Below are positions 37,790 to 51,800 of a stretch of 64,000 nucleotides of DNA, piece by piece (positions within the stretch are counted from its first letter, which is position 1; every line of letters starts with the position of its first letter). Below the pieces are notes generated by a model. The model was not told where the DNA came from, made no database searches, and saw only the letters and a list, made by a program, of their open reading frames with translations. The stretch spans positions 1,550,001 through 1,614,000 of the forward strand of contig CADCXC010000010.1 in the NCBI GenBank assembly GCA_902806595.1, written 5' to 3'. Both the position numbers and the translations under genes were made by a program. The stretch is from Pyrenopolyporus hunteri. Taxonomy: Eukaryota; Ascomycota; Sordariomycetes; Xylariales; Hypoxylaceae.

Positions 37790-38479
37790 TTATTCTTCTC
37801 TGAGCAATGCCAGTATGAGTCTATATCTTTCTAAGTTCAGGCGGTAGAGAAAGTTGTAGGGAGTGGCAGGTATGCCCCGGTCTATTATCTGCGCCTGTAG
37901 TATCAACGCATTGTCGCCGGCGTCGAGGTCAGGCACATCAAGTTCATCGAAGCCGTCTATAATCCAATCATTCGAATTAGGGTCAAGTGGGTTCCGGCCC
38001 CTCGATCTAACCTCTTCTACGACATCGCGATCGTAGAGGCTTTCTCTGATGCTTATTACCTCCTGGGCTTGCTCCTCGGGCTGACAATCCCCGAATAGTT
38101 CGAGTGCTTTTGGCTCGTTCGCATCGAGGAAGACTTTTTCCCGGCATGATGGGCAAGTAGGATTCCGACCGTTAACCCTATTGTGAATCATATCAATCAA
38201 CCACCTGGTTATACACTTGTATCCAAAGGCGTGCCCGCAGATCGGCAGAACGGCGAAGCACTCATGAGTATCTCGCGACTTCGTGTCAAAGTTACTGTTC
38301 ACGAAAGCGAGATTCTTTTCGAGGCAAATCGAGCACTTGATGGCGAATCTTGTGTCGGGGTCGATAAGATTCCCGTCTTCGTCAAAGTGCTCCAGAACGT
38401 TGAGGAAATTGGATGTTTCGACTATCGTTCCCTCATGACCGGGATCAGAGTCAGGAGTATCTGGGTTGTTCTGTTCCAT
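37790..38479 (-). CDS. Small RING-finger protein, putative E3 ubiquitin ligase
   Basis: A single-exon 229 aa protein, MEQNNPDTPDSDPG to LLREE. It carries one zinc-binding RING-type domain at about 49-112. Potential ligands are Cys49 and Cys52 (KCSICLE), Cys74, Cys81 and His83 (LPICGHAFGYKC), Cys89, Cys109 and Cys112 (CPSC). The position two residues after His83 plus one, where C3HC4 RINGs normally have His or Cys, is Gly86, so Cys74 (or His72) may replace it. This FG variant of the C-G-H-x-F motif occurs in small ascomycete RING proteins. The C-terminal half is acidic and has no recognised domain. No signal peptide or membrane segment is seen. By family it would bind an E2 enzyme and ubiquitinate targets, but substrate is unknown. 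Confidence 0.8.
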   Translation of the reverse strand: MEQNNPDTPDSDPGHEGTIVETSNFLNVLEHFDEDGNLIDPDTRFAIKCSICLEKNLAFVNSNFDTKSRDTHECFAVLPICGHAFGYKCITRWLIDMIHNRVNGRNPTCPSCREKVFLDANEPKALELFGDCQPEEQAQEVISIRESLYDRDVVEEVRSRGRNPLDPNSNDWIIDGFDELDVPDLDAGDNALILQAQIIDRGIPATPYNFLYRLNLERYRLILALLREE

Positions 38480-38564
38480 TTTCGTTTATTAGGCAAAGTA
38501 GCCGGATTTGCTGAATATCTAAGTTACCCGGGGATTAATAAGAATAATATGGCGCCGGGGGTGG

Positions 38565-38574
38565 TATATATAAA
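38565..38574 (-). promoter_or_regulatory. TATA box upstream of the RING gene
   Basis: TATATATAAA on the + strand reads TTTATATATA on the gene's strand and lies about 86 bp upstream of the start at 38479. Confidence 0.45.
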
Positions 38575-40030
38575 TTTCCTAAACAATCTCATCATTTATA
38601 TACAATGTGTTTGTCCGTATTGGCTGCTACTGCCCTCCAACGATCTGTCTATTATTAGTTGCTCTGATGATAAACAAAGCAATTGTACCATGTTCCGTAA
38701 CAAGACCCTTTCTATTAAACAAGTGGTTAGGCGGGACTAAGACGAAAGAGGGCGAGAGCACGACGGAATACAGCTTTTCGTCACCTCTGCAACGTATACG
38801 TTTCTCCCTGGCTAACAAGATAGCAGAGAAAGCTCGACGTATTCCTTATACGCCATGATTCCTTACCTATCCTCCGTAAATACCGAGGACGGGGGCGAAG
38901 AGACGCTGAAATCAGCTGTTTATGATAGGGACCAGAATGTGTACGGAGGTGCCCGTATCAATATCCCTCCATGGACTTCCTAAATATAGGTACCTAGGTT
39001 GGTATCTATCGACATTGGCTCCTTGTATGGATGGATGTTGGCCTTTCTCTTCAAAAGAACATCTGTATTCTGGGCCTTCGATTCGCGGAGGTTGTTGGTT
39101 ACCCTTGATTCGGGCGTATTAATGTTAATCGAATCGATTGCCCTGGCCTTAGTGAGCGTTGGAACTGAGATGTAATCTCGTTTGCCATATTTGGATACGC
39201 CCTTTTCTGCCTTTGAACTTATTTCGAGACAACCTTCAAGATAAGATATAACTAATAAGGATCGCGGGTTCGACATCAGGACCGAAACGGAGTCAGTGGT
39301 CCGGCCAATTATGTTCGGCTTGAAGAATTAGGGAGAGAATGTCGATTAGAGAAGTCGAGCCTAAGACTTCGCGATTAAGGCGAGGGACGACCGTTTGGGT
39401 TATCTCGGTGGGCTCGGTCGGTCGTTCTCGTTGCGTGGGAAGGTATTCTACGATTATCTAAGTCTCTAGAATTACATAGGTAGTTAACCGACATAGAGTA
39501 AGTATATAAAATTAGGTAGACGTAATGCGAGTTTCTCGTAATTCTAATTCTCCGTTGAAGCTGGACTGGAGAAGGGAACTTTAGGTATGTGGAGGCTTTG
39601 AAACCGCCACCTAGGGTACCTAATATCAACAGCTCGGGTACCTAGGGTCAACTGGCCATGGCTAACATCCCCGCTGCAAGGGAAGCTAAGATCCCCGGGC
39701 CCCTAGGCTCACATTAGGTAATCGGCTAGGTACCTAATAACTACCTAGGTACGATGACCCTGGTCGAAGTCCAAAGAACCGCCAAACCGCCATTCATTTT
39801 TATTTTACTGTACAGTTTGGCATATAGTGCGCCGCACCGTACCTCCGACCACTATAAATTTAGGGCATTTAGCGCATATACCACTGTAATCTAGCGTTGT
39901 TTACAGTGGTTTGTCACTATATTTATTTTCAAATCTCGGGTTACACAAGACTTGAGGTACGTACTTACGTATGTTTAAGTGACTTTATACCCCCGTATTT
40001 ATGCGTTATTATTATTTTATATTTATATAA
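38575..40030. other. Right edge of the island, no clear gene
   Basis: This 1.4 kb runs from the RING promoter to the AT-rich block. A 98-codon minus-strand frame at 38980-39276 has a protein-like composition but no known match. Palindromic TAGGTACC/CCTAGG motifs are dense at 39600-39755. From about 39780 the C content falls progressively, so this boundary is graded, unlike the sharp one at 4905. Confidence 0.45.
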
Positions 40031-40410
40031 TTACGTACCTTATATTTATATAACCCGAAATTTTAAAATAAATATAATAATTAATTATTATAAATAACGT
40101 TAAATTATAATAATATATACGTTAAATATTTTAAATTAATAATAATTTTAATAGTTAAAAATTATATATAACGTATTATATATATATTATACGATAAAAT
40201 AAAAATAAATAATAATTTAATAATTTTTAAAATTTCGTTTAATTTAATATAATTAATTATAATTAATTAAATTTTTTTAACGAATATTTATTTACGTATA
40301 TTATTATAAATAATTTTAAATTATTTAATTATTTTAAAATTATTTATTTACGATAAATTTTAATTTTAAATTAATTTCGATATTTTAATAAAAATAATTA
40401 AATATATTAA

Positions 40411-40670
40411 ATAAATAAAAAGTCGTTAATTAATAATCGATTAATTATTATATAATTATATAATAAAAAATACGAAATAAATAAAATAAATTAAATTATA
40501 TATATATAAAAATTATAAACGATTTAATTTTATATTAATTAATAAATATATTATTTTTAAAAATTATATTTTAAATATTTATTACGTAAAATAACGAAAC
40601 ATTTAATAAAAATATATTTATCGTTATTATCGTTACGATAAATATTTTAATACGAAATTATATTATTATA
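40411..40670 (+). repeat. Dispersed ~265 bp repeat, copy 1
   Basis: It starts AATAAAAAGTCGTTAATTAA, passes through a TTATATAATTATATAATAAAAAA core and an ATTACGTAAAATAACGAAACA block, and ends near ATCGTTACGATAAATATTTTAATACGAAATTATATTATTATA (motif positions 40621-40670). The same order of blocks recurs at 48233, 48610, 60708 and 63833. Possibly a solo LTR or a short non-autonomous element. Confidence 0.7.
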
Positions 40671-43600
40671 AAATACGTATTAATTATATAATTATTATAA
40701 ATATTTATTCGTAAATAAAAAAAATAATTTTTACGAATATTAAATAATTATTTAACGAAGTTAAATAATTAATAATAAAATACGCGATAATTTCGCCGTT
40801 TTATTAAATATATTTAATATAAATTAAATTTTATTTTTATAAATTATAATTTACGTTTTTTTTTTTTTACTTTTTACGAAATTAATAAATTAAAATTTTA
40901 TATAATATAAAAAATAATTTTTTTATTATACGAAAACTTTCGAATAATTAATTAAATTATCGAATTAAATATATATAAAAAATATATAAAAAATATATAT
41001 TTTATAGATATAATTTTATAAATTTAAATAAATATAATATTAAATATTTACGATTAATTTTTAATATTTAAGTTTTTTAATTTAATCGATAATATTAAAT
41101 AATTAAGTTTTAATGTTTTTAATTATTTAAAAAATAAAATTCGAAGTAAATTACGATTTTTCGACGCGTATAAATATTAAAAATAAATTAAAAATAGTTT
41201 TAAATACGTTATTTATTTATATATGTTTTTTATTATTTATTATAAATAATTAAAATAATTATTTTATATTAATAAATTAATATATATTACGTTTAAATAA
41301 ATATTTATTATTATTATAATTATAATAATATTTAACGTAAACATCGTAAAAATAATTAAATAAAATAATATAATGTTAAAAAAAATTTTAATTTATTTTA
41401 TAATTTACGTAAATATATTTTCGTAGTAAAATAATATTAATTATTATTATATATATAATTAAAGTTTATTAATAAATATATTTAATTTAAAAAACGTAAA
41501 AATTTACTTTCGAAATTAATAATCGACGATTAAAATTATATTAATTTTAATTTTCGAAAATAACGACTTCGATTATAATTATAATTATTAAAAATAATAA
41601 TTTACTTTAATTTAAATTAATAAATAAAACATTATAAATAAATTATTTTAAAAGTAAAAGTTACGTAAAATTAAATATATTTTCGAATTTCGAATTATTT
41701 TTATTACCGTTTTATTTACGAGGGTTTTTTTAATTTACGTTAAAATTTAAATAATAAAATCGATTAAAAAAATATTATCGGTTATTTCCGGCCGTTTATT
41801 ATTATCGTCGATAAAAAAAATAATCGATTATATAAATTTTAAAAAAAAAAATTTTTTTTTCGAATTTTAATTAAAAAATTTTATTTAGTTTTAATTAAAT
41901 TTACGTTTATTAATAAAGTCGAATATTTTTAATTCGATTATTACGAGGTTAATAAATTCGTTATTTTATTTAAAAATAACGATATTTTATTTTCGAAGAC
42001 GAATATTTTACGTTAAAATAATTTATTATCGGTTTAATTTATTTAAGGATTTTTTAAAAGTAAATATAATAAAATATTCGAAAATTAATAATTTATAAAA
42101 AATAATTAAAAAATAAATGTAATATATAAAGTTAAAATTTTATAAAAATAAAAATAAACGTTTAATATTAATAATTAAAATTAATATATATATATACGTT
42201 AAAAGAAAATAATTACGTAACTTATTTTTAAAGTTACGTTTATTCGCGTAAATTTTTTAACGTTAATTAAACATTAACATAAAATAATATATTTTTTAAA
42301 AAAAAAATTAAATTATTTAAAAAATTTAAAATTATACGTTAATTTTCGATTAATATTATATACGATTATAAAATTTAATAAATACTTATATTTTTTAATC
42401 GAATTAATAAAAATTATTTAAATATTTATTAATTAATATTTAATTTTATCGAATTTTTTAAAAAAAATTTTTAAATTAATTATAAATATAACTTTAAAAA
42501 ATATAATAAAATAAAAAAAAAAAAAGGTAATTTAATTACGGAAAAATGGTTTATAATTTATAACATTTTTAAATTAACGTAAAAAAAAAATTAATAAAAA
42601 TTATAAATCGTTAATAAAACGTTAATATTATATAAGTTATACGAATAATAATATAATATTAAACGCGATATTATTTTTCGTTAATACGAAATACGATTAT
42701 CGTTTAAACGAAAAGTTATTAATTTTATCGATTTAAAAATTTTAAATAACGTTAAAAATTTTATTTTATAAAACGTTAAATAATTTTATAATAATTTTAT
42801 TAATATTAAAAATTTCGAATATTTATTTATATATTTAAACATTATATAATATAAATAATATTTAATAAAAAAATAATTACATATAATAATAAATATTTAT
42901 AATAACTTCGATATATATAAACTCGTAAAAAAGTGGAAAATAATAATTTTTATAAACGAAAAAACGAAAAAATATTTAATTTATTTTAATATTTATCGAA
43001 AAATTATTTACTTAAATAAATATTTAATTTATTAAATAATATTTTAACGAATATTTTATTTATATTATTATTTAAATAATATAAATATTAATAATTTTTA
43101 TTATTTACTTTTTTTTATTATTAATTTTTTTTCGAATTTAATTATTTTATATAAAAACCGAATTAATAATTTATTATATTTATAAAATTTATTTTCGTAA
43201 TAATAATATTTTTATTAATTAAATATATCCGCGAAAATATATAATTTACGTTTTTAATAACGATATTTTTTTTCGTTTTAATATAATTTAAATATATATA
43301 TTAATTATCTTTCGAAAAATATTATTATTATATTTTTTATTTTCGTATAATTCGAATATTAATTATTTCCTTAAAGATATTATTATTATATTATCGATTA
43401 TAAAAAAAAATAATAAAAAAACGATAAATAATATACGTATAATTTAATATTTAATAATATAATATTTAACGAATAAAAAATTAAATAAAAAAATAATGTC
43501 GTTAAATTAATCGTCCTTTAAATTAATAAACGGTTTAATAAAATATAATATTATAAAATTTTACACTTAAATATTTTAATCGAATAATTTACTCGAATAA

Positions 43601-44996
43601 TAATATTTTATTAATAATATTAAATATATATTAAAAAACTTATTTTAAAATTATTCATTTTATTAATAATTTATTTAAATTAATATTTTTTCCATTTATA
43701 TCGATACGAAATTTATATTACTTTAATTATATTTTACGATAATATTAAAAAAAACTTAAAATTTAAACATCGAATTAAAAAATTATTAATATATCGTCGA
43801 TTTATAATATTTTAAATTTATTTAATTATTTAATTAAAACGTATTAAAATCGTTATTTTATAAATAATCGATAAATAAAATATCGGTAAAAGTAAATATA
43901 ATATTAATATAATATAATAATTTCGCGTATTATATATCGATATAATTTTTTAAAATATTTTAATATTAAAAATATAAGTCGATATTTTAATAAATTAACT
44001 TTATTAATATAAATAATAAATATTATTTATTTTTATTTTAAAAAATTAATTATTAATCGTAATATAAATAAATATAATTATTAAACGTTTAAAAAATCGA
44101 ATTTATCGATTAACGTTTTTTTTTAAAATAAAATTAACGTTTAATTATTCGATCGATATAAAATATTTTCGAAAAATAAATTTAAAATTCGAAAGGTTTA
44201 AAACGTTATCGAATTTATTTTATCGATTTTTTTTTTAATAAATAATTAAATAATTAACGTTTAACTTTTATTATTTATTATATATAAATAAATAAATATT
44301 AAATAATAATTTTAATAAAAAGTAATAATATACGATTATTAATTTTTTATAATAATTTCCTTTAATTTATATTATAAATTTATAACTTTACATTAAAAAG
44401 TCGTAAATTAAAAAATATACGATAAAATTAATAAATTTTATAAATTATATATAATAAATATATTTATATTATCGATTCGAATTATATATACGAAGTTATT
44501 AATAAAATTAATTTCATTAATTAATAAAAAATAATATTAAAAAAAAATAATAATAATCGATTATTATATAATTTAATAAATAAAACTTTTAAAAATATAA
44601 AAGATAATTTTAATTTAAAATATAAATAAAAGTCCGGTAATTTAATATACGTTATATAAATTTAATTTATTTATATAAATTATTATTAAAATCGTAAAAT
44701 AACGGTTATAATAATAACCGTATTTTTAATTTAACGTTTTTTTTATTTTATTTTTTAATAATTTTTTATTTATTTTTATTTAAAGTTTTTTTATATAATA
44801 AAATCGCTTTAAATGTCGTTATTATATTAATTAATAACGTTTTATTTTAAACGGTAAAACGTATCGTTTCGATTAAATTTTAAAAAATCGAAATTTTTAT
44901 TTTATTATTTCGTAATTAATATAGTTATTTTATTACTTAATTTATTATATTATAAGTTATTTCGTAAAATATTTAATGTTAAAAAAAGGTTTATAT

Positions 44997-45160
44997 ACGG
45001 CGAAAATATTATCGATAGGGGAATATAATAAAAATTAACGTATTTAAATTCGATAAAATAATCGTATTCGAAAATAAACGGCGAAAATATTATCGATGGA
45101 AAAATGTAATAAAAATTAACGTATTCGAATTCGATAAAATAATCGTATTTAAAAGTAAAT
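44997..45160 (+). repeat. 81 bp tandem duplication
   Basis: Two adjacent copies start ACGGCGAAAATATTATCGAT at 44997 and 45078, exactly 81 bp apart. They share the AATAAAAATTAACGTATT and TTCGATAAAATAATCGTATT blocks with a few substitutions. Because 81 is a multiple of three, a short open frame across both is repetitive; it is not a real protein. Confidence 0.8.
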
Positions 45161-48100
45161 AACGACATTATTTTTTAATTAACGTTAAATTTAAACGAAC
45201 GAAAATAAAAAGTCATTTATTAAAATTAAATATTAATAATTTAAATAAAAAAACGTTATAAATTTAATATAATTTCATACATTTATTATAACCTAAATTA
45301 TTTAATTTACGATTATAAAATAATCGAAATATACGATTAATAATATATTAATTAAAAGTTAAATCTATTTTTTTTTTAAATTTAAATAAAATATAACGTA
45401 TAAAAGTAAATAAATTATAATAATAACTTAATTAAACCTTTTTAAAAATAAATTTATTAAAGTCGGTAATTTTTTCGAAGTATTTATTAACGAAAAAAAT
45501 CGACGGCGATAATATAAATATAAATATAATATTAAAATCCTTCGTTTTTTCTTTTTTTTCAAGTTATTTTTTAAAAGTTTCTTTTATTTAATAACGTATA
45601 AAAGTTTATAATTTCGAATTAAAATATTTTTTATTAAATTAAATTATTATAAAAAATAAATTAAAATTTATAAAAAATAAATAAAAAAGTTAAATAAATA
45701 TATAAAAAAATATTAATAATTTTTTTAACGTCGACGTTTCGATTAATTTAAATTTATTAAAAAGTTTATTTTATATATAATTCGTATATAAAAATTATAT
45801 AATATTATAATATATTATAATTTTTATTAATATTTACTTATATAAATTAAATTATTATTTTTTATTTTTTAATATATTTTAAAGTTTTATTTAATAAATA
45901 AATAATAATATATTTTAAAATAAATTTAAAATAAATTATTTTTTTATTTAATATGTTTATATAAAAATATTAATTTATATCGTAACTTTTTATTAAAATA
46001 AATATCGAATAAATATTTATAAATATTTTTAAATGTTTAAATATTTTTAATATTTTATATTTTAATATATAATTATTCGTTTAAAAATATTTTTAATATT
46101 TTATATAAAGTTTTAATATCTTTTATTTAAATAATAATATTTTTTCCTTTTTTATTTATTTTTTTTAAAGTAATAATTTTTTATTAATTTAACGATTATA
46201 ATTCGTTAAATATAATTATTTTAAAAAAACGTCTCGTATATTAATTTTTTTTTATTTACCTTCGTTAAATTTTTAATTATAACTTTTAAAAATTTTAAAA
46301 CTTATCGATTAATAAGTTAAATTATTAAATTTTTAAACTAAATATTTTAATATTAATATTATAATAATTTTATTTATTATTCGTAAAATATAATAATAAT
46401 TTTTATTTTAAGTTTTAAATTATTAACTTTATAATTTTATTTTTATTTAAATATTATATAAAAAATTAATTAATTTAACTTCGAATAAATAATTAAAGAA
46501 AAGTTTTTTAACCGTTTATATATAAATGTAAATATTTTATTAAAAATATTAAAATTATATTTAACGTTTTTAATTATTTTAACGTTATTTTAATTTTATT
46601 AACGTTCGAAATATTTTATATTACGTATTATATTATTTAATTACCCGCTTTAATACATCGACGTCGCGTTTAATAAAAGCGATATAATTTTAAAATATAA
46701 TTAAAAAATCCTTTTTTATAAAAAATATAATTAAATATATATTAAATCGGTAAAATTTATTTTAAATTTTTTTATTCGTAATAAAAATATAAGTGTTTTT
46801 ATTTAATAACGAAATAAAATTTTTTTTATAAATAATTTTAAAAAATTTTACGGTTAAACTTTAAATTAAATTTTATTTTTTACGTTATTTAATATTATAT
46901 TAATAATATTATTTTTTATAATTAATTAATAATAATAAACGGATTTAATATTATTATATTAAGTATAATAATATTTAATAAAAAATTCGTTACCGTAAAA
47001 AGTATAATTATTAAAAAACATTATAAAATATTTTATTTAAAAAATTTACGAAACGAAATTTACATCGATAAATTGTTTTTTAATATTTATTTTATATTAA
47101 TTTTAAAAACGTAATATAATTATAATTTAAACTTATTTTATTATTAATCGTTTCGCGATATATATTATATTATTATATTATTAATTAAATATTTTTTTTA
47201 TAAATATTATATTATAATAAAACTTTTAACGTCGATGCGATTAATACTTTTTTACGATATTTTAAACGTTTTAAATTTTATATATAAATAAAGTTTTTAA
47301 TATCGAAACATTTTATTATATAATATAATTATTATATAAAATATCGAATTAAATCGATATAAAACGGTAATTTACAACTTCGAAAAAATTATTACGTCAT
47401 CGAAAAATAATTATAAATACTTCGATTTTTTATACGTTATAACGTTTAAAATACATTTTAAAAAAAATACGATAAATTTATTAATTTATTTTCCTTAAAA
47501 TATACTATATTATATATTTTAAAAAGTATAAACGTAATTAATATTACTTACATTAATAAATAACACCACGTAAATTTAATAAAAAAACTTAAATTTTATT
47601 TTAACGAAAAAATTATTAACGTCGATAAATATAATTTTATTAAAAAATTAATGTTATTCGATTTTCGTTTAAAATTTAATGTATCGAAAGTTTTAAAATA
47701 TAAAATTTAAAATTTATTAAACGTAAAAAAAATAAAAGTTATTATAATAAAATATATATAAATTCGTAAATAATTAAATAATAATAAAAACTTTTATATT
47801 TAAATATTTTTCGAATTAATTATTATTTATTAATATTTAATATCGATTTAAAAGTCGAATTAAATATATTAATTTCGTCATTTAATTAATAAAATATTTC
47901 GTATTTTAAATAAAATGTTTATTTTATTAATATAATAATAAAAAAAAATTTTAAAATATTTATATAAAAATTTAAATTTTAAATTATTTATTATAATATA
48001 AATAACATTTATAATTTATAATTTATTATTTATTTATTTAAAGTAAATAAATATTTAATAAATTTAAATAATCGATAATAAATTTAAAGATAATTTTATT

Positions 48101-48232
48101 ACTTTATACGATATATATTAAATTTATAATTTTTAAATTATAACTATTTTTTTTTTCGACCGTTTTTATAAATTTAAAACGAAATTTATATATTATAAAA
48201 TAAAGTATTTAAAAAATTAAATATAATATTAT

Positions 48233-48497
48233 TAAATAAATAAAAAATTATTAATTTATAATCGATTAATTAACATATAATTATATGGTAAAAAATAACG
48301 AAATAAATAAATTAATTAAATTATAAAAATGTAAAAATTATAAATTAATTAATTTCGTATTAATCGATAAATATATTTATTTTTAAAAATTATACTTTAA
48401 TCGTTTATTACGTAAAACGACGATATATTTAATAAAAATATATTTATTATTATTATCGTTACGGTGAATATATTAATACGAAGTTATATTATTATAA
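48233..48497 (+). repeat. Dispersed ~265 bp repeat, copy 2
   Basis: Same block order as copy 1: ATAATCGATTAATTAA, TATAATTATATGGTAAAAAAT, TTATTACGTAAAACGACGATA, TTATCGTTACGGTGAATATAT, then ATACGAAGTTATATTATTATA. It differs by many C/T and G/A changes. Confidence 0.65.
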
Positions 48498-48609
48498 ATA
48501 TTAAAATAAAAAATTATATTAAAATTAAATAATTATACATTTTTTTTTAATTTAATAATTATAAAAACCGATTAATTTAAAAAGTAACTTTTTTTATTAT
48601 TAATATAAT

Positions 48610-48858
48610 AAAAATTTATTAAATAATAAACGATTTTATATTATACGATTATATAATATAAAATAAAAAAAATAAATTAATTAAATTATATAAATATAAA
48701 AAAAAATTAAATTAAATTTATATTAATCGAAAATATATTTTTATTTAAAATTTATAATTTAATCGCTCGTTACGTAAAACGATAAAATATATAATAAAAT
48801 TATATTTATCGTTATTATTATTATAATAAATACATTAATATAAAATTATATTATTATA
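48610..48858 (+). repeat. Dispersed ~265 bp repeat, copy 3 (most diverged)
   Basis: It shares the later blocks with copies 1 and 2: TTAATTAAATTATATAAATAT, TATTAATCGAAAATATATTT, CGTTACGTAAAACGATAAAAT, then ATTATAATAAATACATTAATA. The 5' edge is unclear. It lies only about 115 bp after copy 2, in the same orientation. Confidence 0.5.
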
Positions 48859-51800
48859 TTTATTTTTTTTATATTTAAACTTCGATTATTTAAATACGTA
48901 CGTTAATAACATCGATTATTAATAAAATTTTTTTAAATTTAATTATTTTTAATTCGTTAATATTAAACTTTAAAATTAACGAAATTCGTTTTAATTTAAA
49001 AGTTATTAAAAATAAAAATAAATATATCGATTATAATTTTATTATATAATTTTTTATTAAATAATTTTATTATATCGCTTATTAATTTATTTTATAATTT
49101 TTTAATAACGGTGTTATTTTATATAAATAAAAATGATTCGAATTTAATATTTATTTACGTAATATTATTATTTATAAATTATATAAAAATATTAATGTTT
49201 TTATAATATAATTTTAATATTTAAATACGTAAATAATTAAATATAAATATAAATGAAATTTTTTACGTAATTTTTAAACGGATATTTAAAATAATAAACC
49301 GTTCGTTTAATCGAATTTTTAAAGTTTCGAATCGATTATTTATTTAAATTTTAAAATTATTTAACTACGTAATAATTCGAGTTTTTAAATTATTTAATCG
49401 TATATTAATTATATTAATTAAATTCGAAATTTATTAACTTTTATAAATTACGAAAAAATTTATAAACCTTAATAATTTTTATATTAATTTATTATTATAT
49501 TCGACTATTATAATAAAATTAAATTACGAATTAAATTATATTAAAAAATTTATAATAATCGAAATATTAAATAAATAATAAAATAAAGTATAATAAAATA
49601 ATAAAATATTTTAAAAAAAATTAATTTAAAATTTAAATTAATATTAAAATAATTAAAATTTCGTAATAATAACGCTTATATATTTATTTATTTAAATATT
49701 TTATAATAATAAATATTATTTAAAACCATTTAAAAATTAACTTTTTAATTAAAATTTTTAATAATAAATTAATAACTTTAAATTAATTAATTTAATATTT
49801 AATATAATAAAACGGTAATTTATTTTTACGTTTTTTACATAAATATTTATATATAATATATATATATATAAAAAGGTATATTTACGATATAAAATTATAA
49901 AAATAACTTTAAAAAATTTATACGTTTATACGTTTTATAAAAATTTCTTTTTTTTATATTTTTATAATTATTAAAAATATAATTACAACCTTTATTTAAT
50001 ATATTTATACTTAAATTAATATAATATAATTTAATTTAAACTTTTTTATAAATTATTATATTATAATAATTAAATAATTATTTATTTAAATTTATTATTA
50101 TAATATTATACGATTATTTAATAATGTAAAATAATCGATAAATTAAATTATATCGCTTTATATAATATAAATACGTTATATTAACTTCGTAATTTAAAAA
50201 ATTATAATTTATCTTTTTTATTTTTTTTCTATAATATTAATAAAAACTTACTTTTAATTTTTAAAATTTATTTTATAACGTAAAATTAAATAATTAATTT
50301 TTAAATTATTTTATAATAAATTATAATATAATATTATTTATTATAATTTTTATTATATAAAATATTAATTAAAAAATAAAATTAAATATATTTAAACTTC
50401 GAATATAAATTATAAAAATAAAAATAATAATAAATGTTATTAATTAAAAAATTAATTAATATAATTAAAAATCGATTATAAATTATAATTTTTATCGAAA
50501 ATATAACCGTACTTATTTAATTACGTAATAAATTCATTATTATTATTTATTTTATTAACCGATTTTATTAAATTAATCGATTAATTATATTATAAATTTT
50601 ATCGATAATTTTAATTTAAATTTTTATTTTAAAAATTTTTATTTTATTCGTATATATTTTTTTAAATAACTTTAAAAAACTCGCCTTAAATTTACGATAT
50701 TATATATACGAATTATATATCGATTACGTATAATTATAACATCGATATAAAAATCGAACGAAATATAAATTATTATATAATTATATAATTATAACGACGT
50801 TATATTTTAATTAATTAAAATAATAAATATTTTAAATTTTAAATTACTTATAATTTTAATTATAAATATTATTTATATTATTTCGTATTATTATTTTATA
50901 TATATTAAACGTATTAATAAATATATATATATAATATATGTATTTAAATAATGGAGTGAAAATGTATTTAAACGTATTAAACCCGTTTTTTTAATTGTTA
51001 ATTTTTTTTTAAATATTTTATTATATTTTTATTATTTAAATATTAATTTAATATTATATATTTAAGTTAATATAAATAATATAAACGTTAATTACGTCGA
51101 ATAATTCGGTTTATAATTCGATTTTAATTTTATAATATAATTTATAATTTTATTTAACGAAAAATTTTTTAAATTAAAAATTTTTTTAACCGTTTAATAA
51201 AGTTAATAAATTTTATATATATTATAATAAATTTAAAATAATATAAATATTTTATTTATAAATTAATATTAATACGTATAAAACGCGTTTTAATTATATA
51301 AACGTTTATTTTAATATTTTAAACGCGCGTTTTAATAATATAAATACGCGTATAAATATTCGATTCGACGTTTTTAACGTTTATTTTAAAATTCGATTTT
51401 AAATATCGTAAGTTATTTTTTTATATTTTATATTTAATTTTTTAAATATTTTAATATTAATTAAAATTTTACTTTAAAAATTATAATTTTTTCGCGCGAT
51501 TTATTAATAATTATATTATAACTTTTAAAATTATATTCGAACTATTTAAATTTATCGAAAATAACATTATTATCGAAATATTATAAGGTAAATCGATGGA
51601 TAATATTCGAAGATTATTTAATAAATATTTATATAATTAAATTATAATTAATATATTTACTTTCGATAAACTTTAAATTAAATTAAATTTTAAAAATTTT
51701 AAATATAAACTTTAACGAAATAAAACCGATAAAACTTAAAAAAGTTTTTATAATTATCGAAATCGTAAATAAATATTTATATTAATATTATAACGTTACT

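Noticed and set aside
38980..39276. 98-codon minus-strand frame near the island edge
   Set aside because: Protein-like composition but no recognised family and within chance length.
39255..39285. GGGTTCGACATC resembling a tRNA T-loop
   Set aside because: No matching acceptor, D or anticodon stems nearby.
44950..45168. 72-codon minus-strand frame with a repeated peptide
   Set aside because: It is produced by an 81 bp tandem duplication in AT-rich debris, not a gene.
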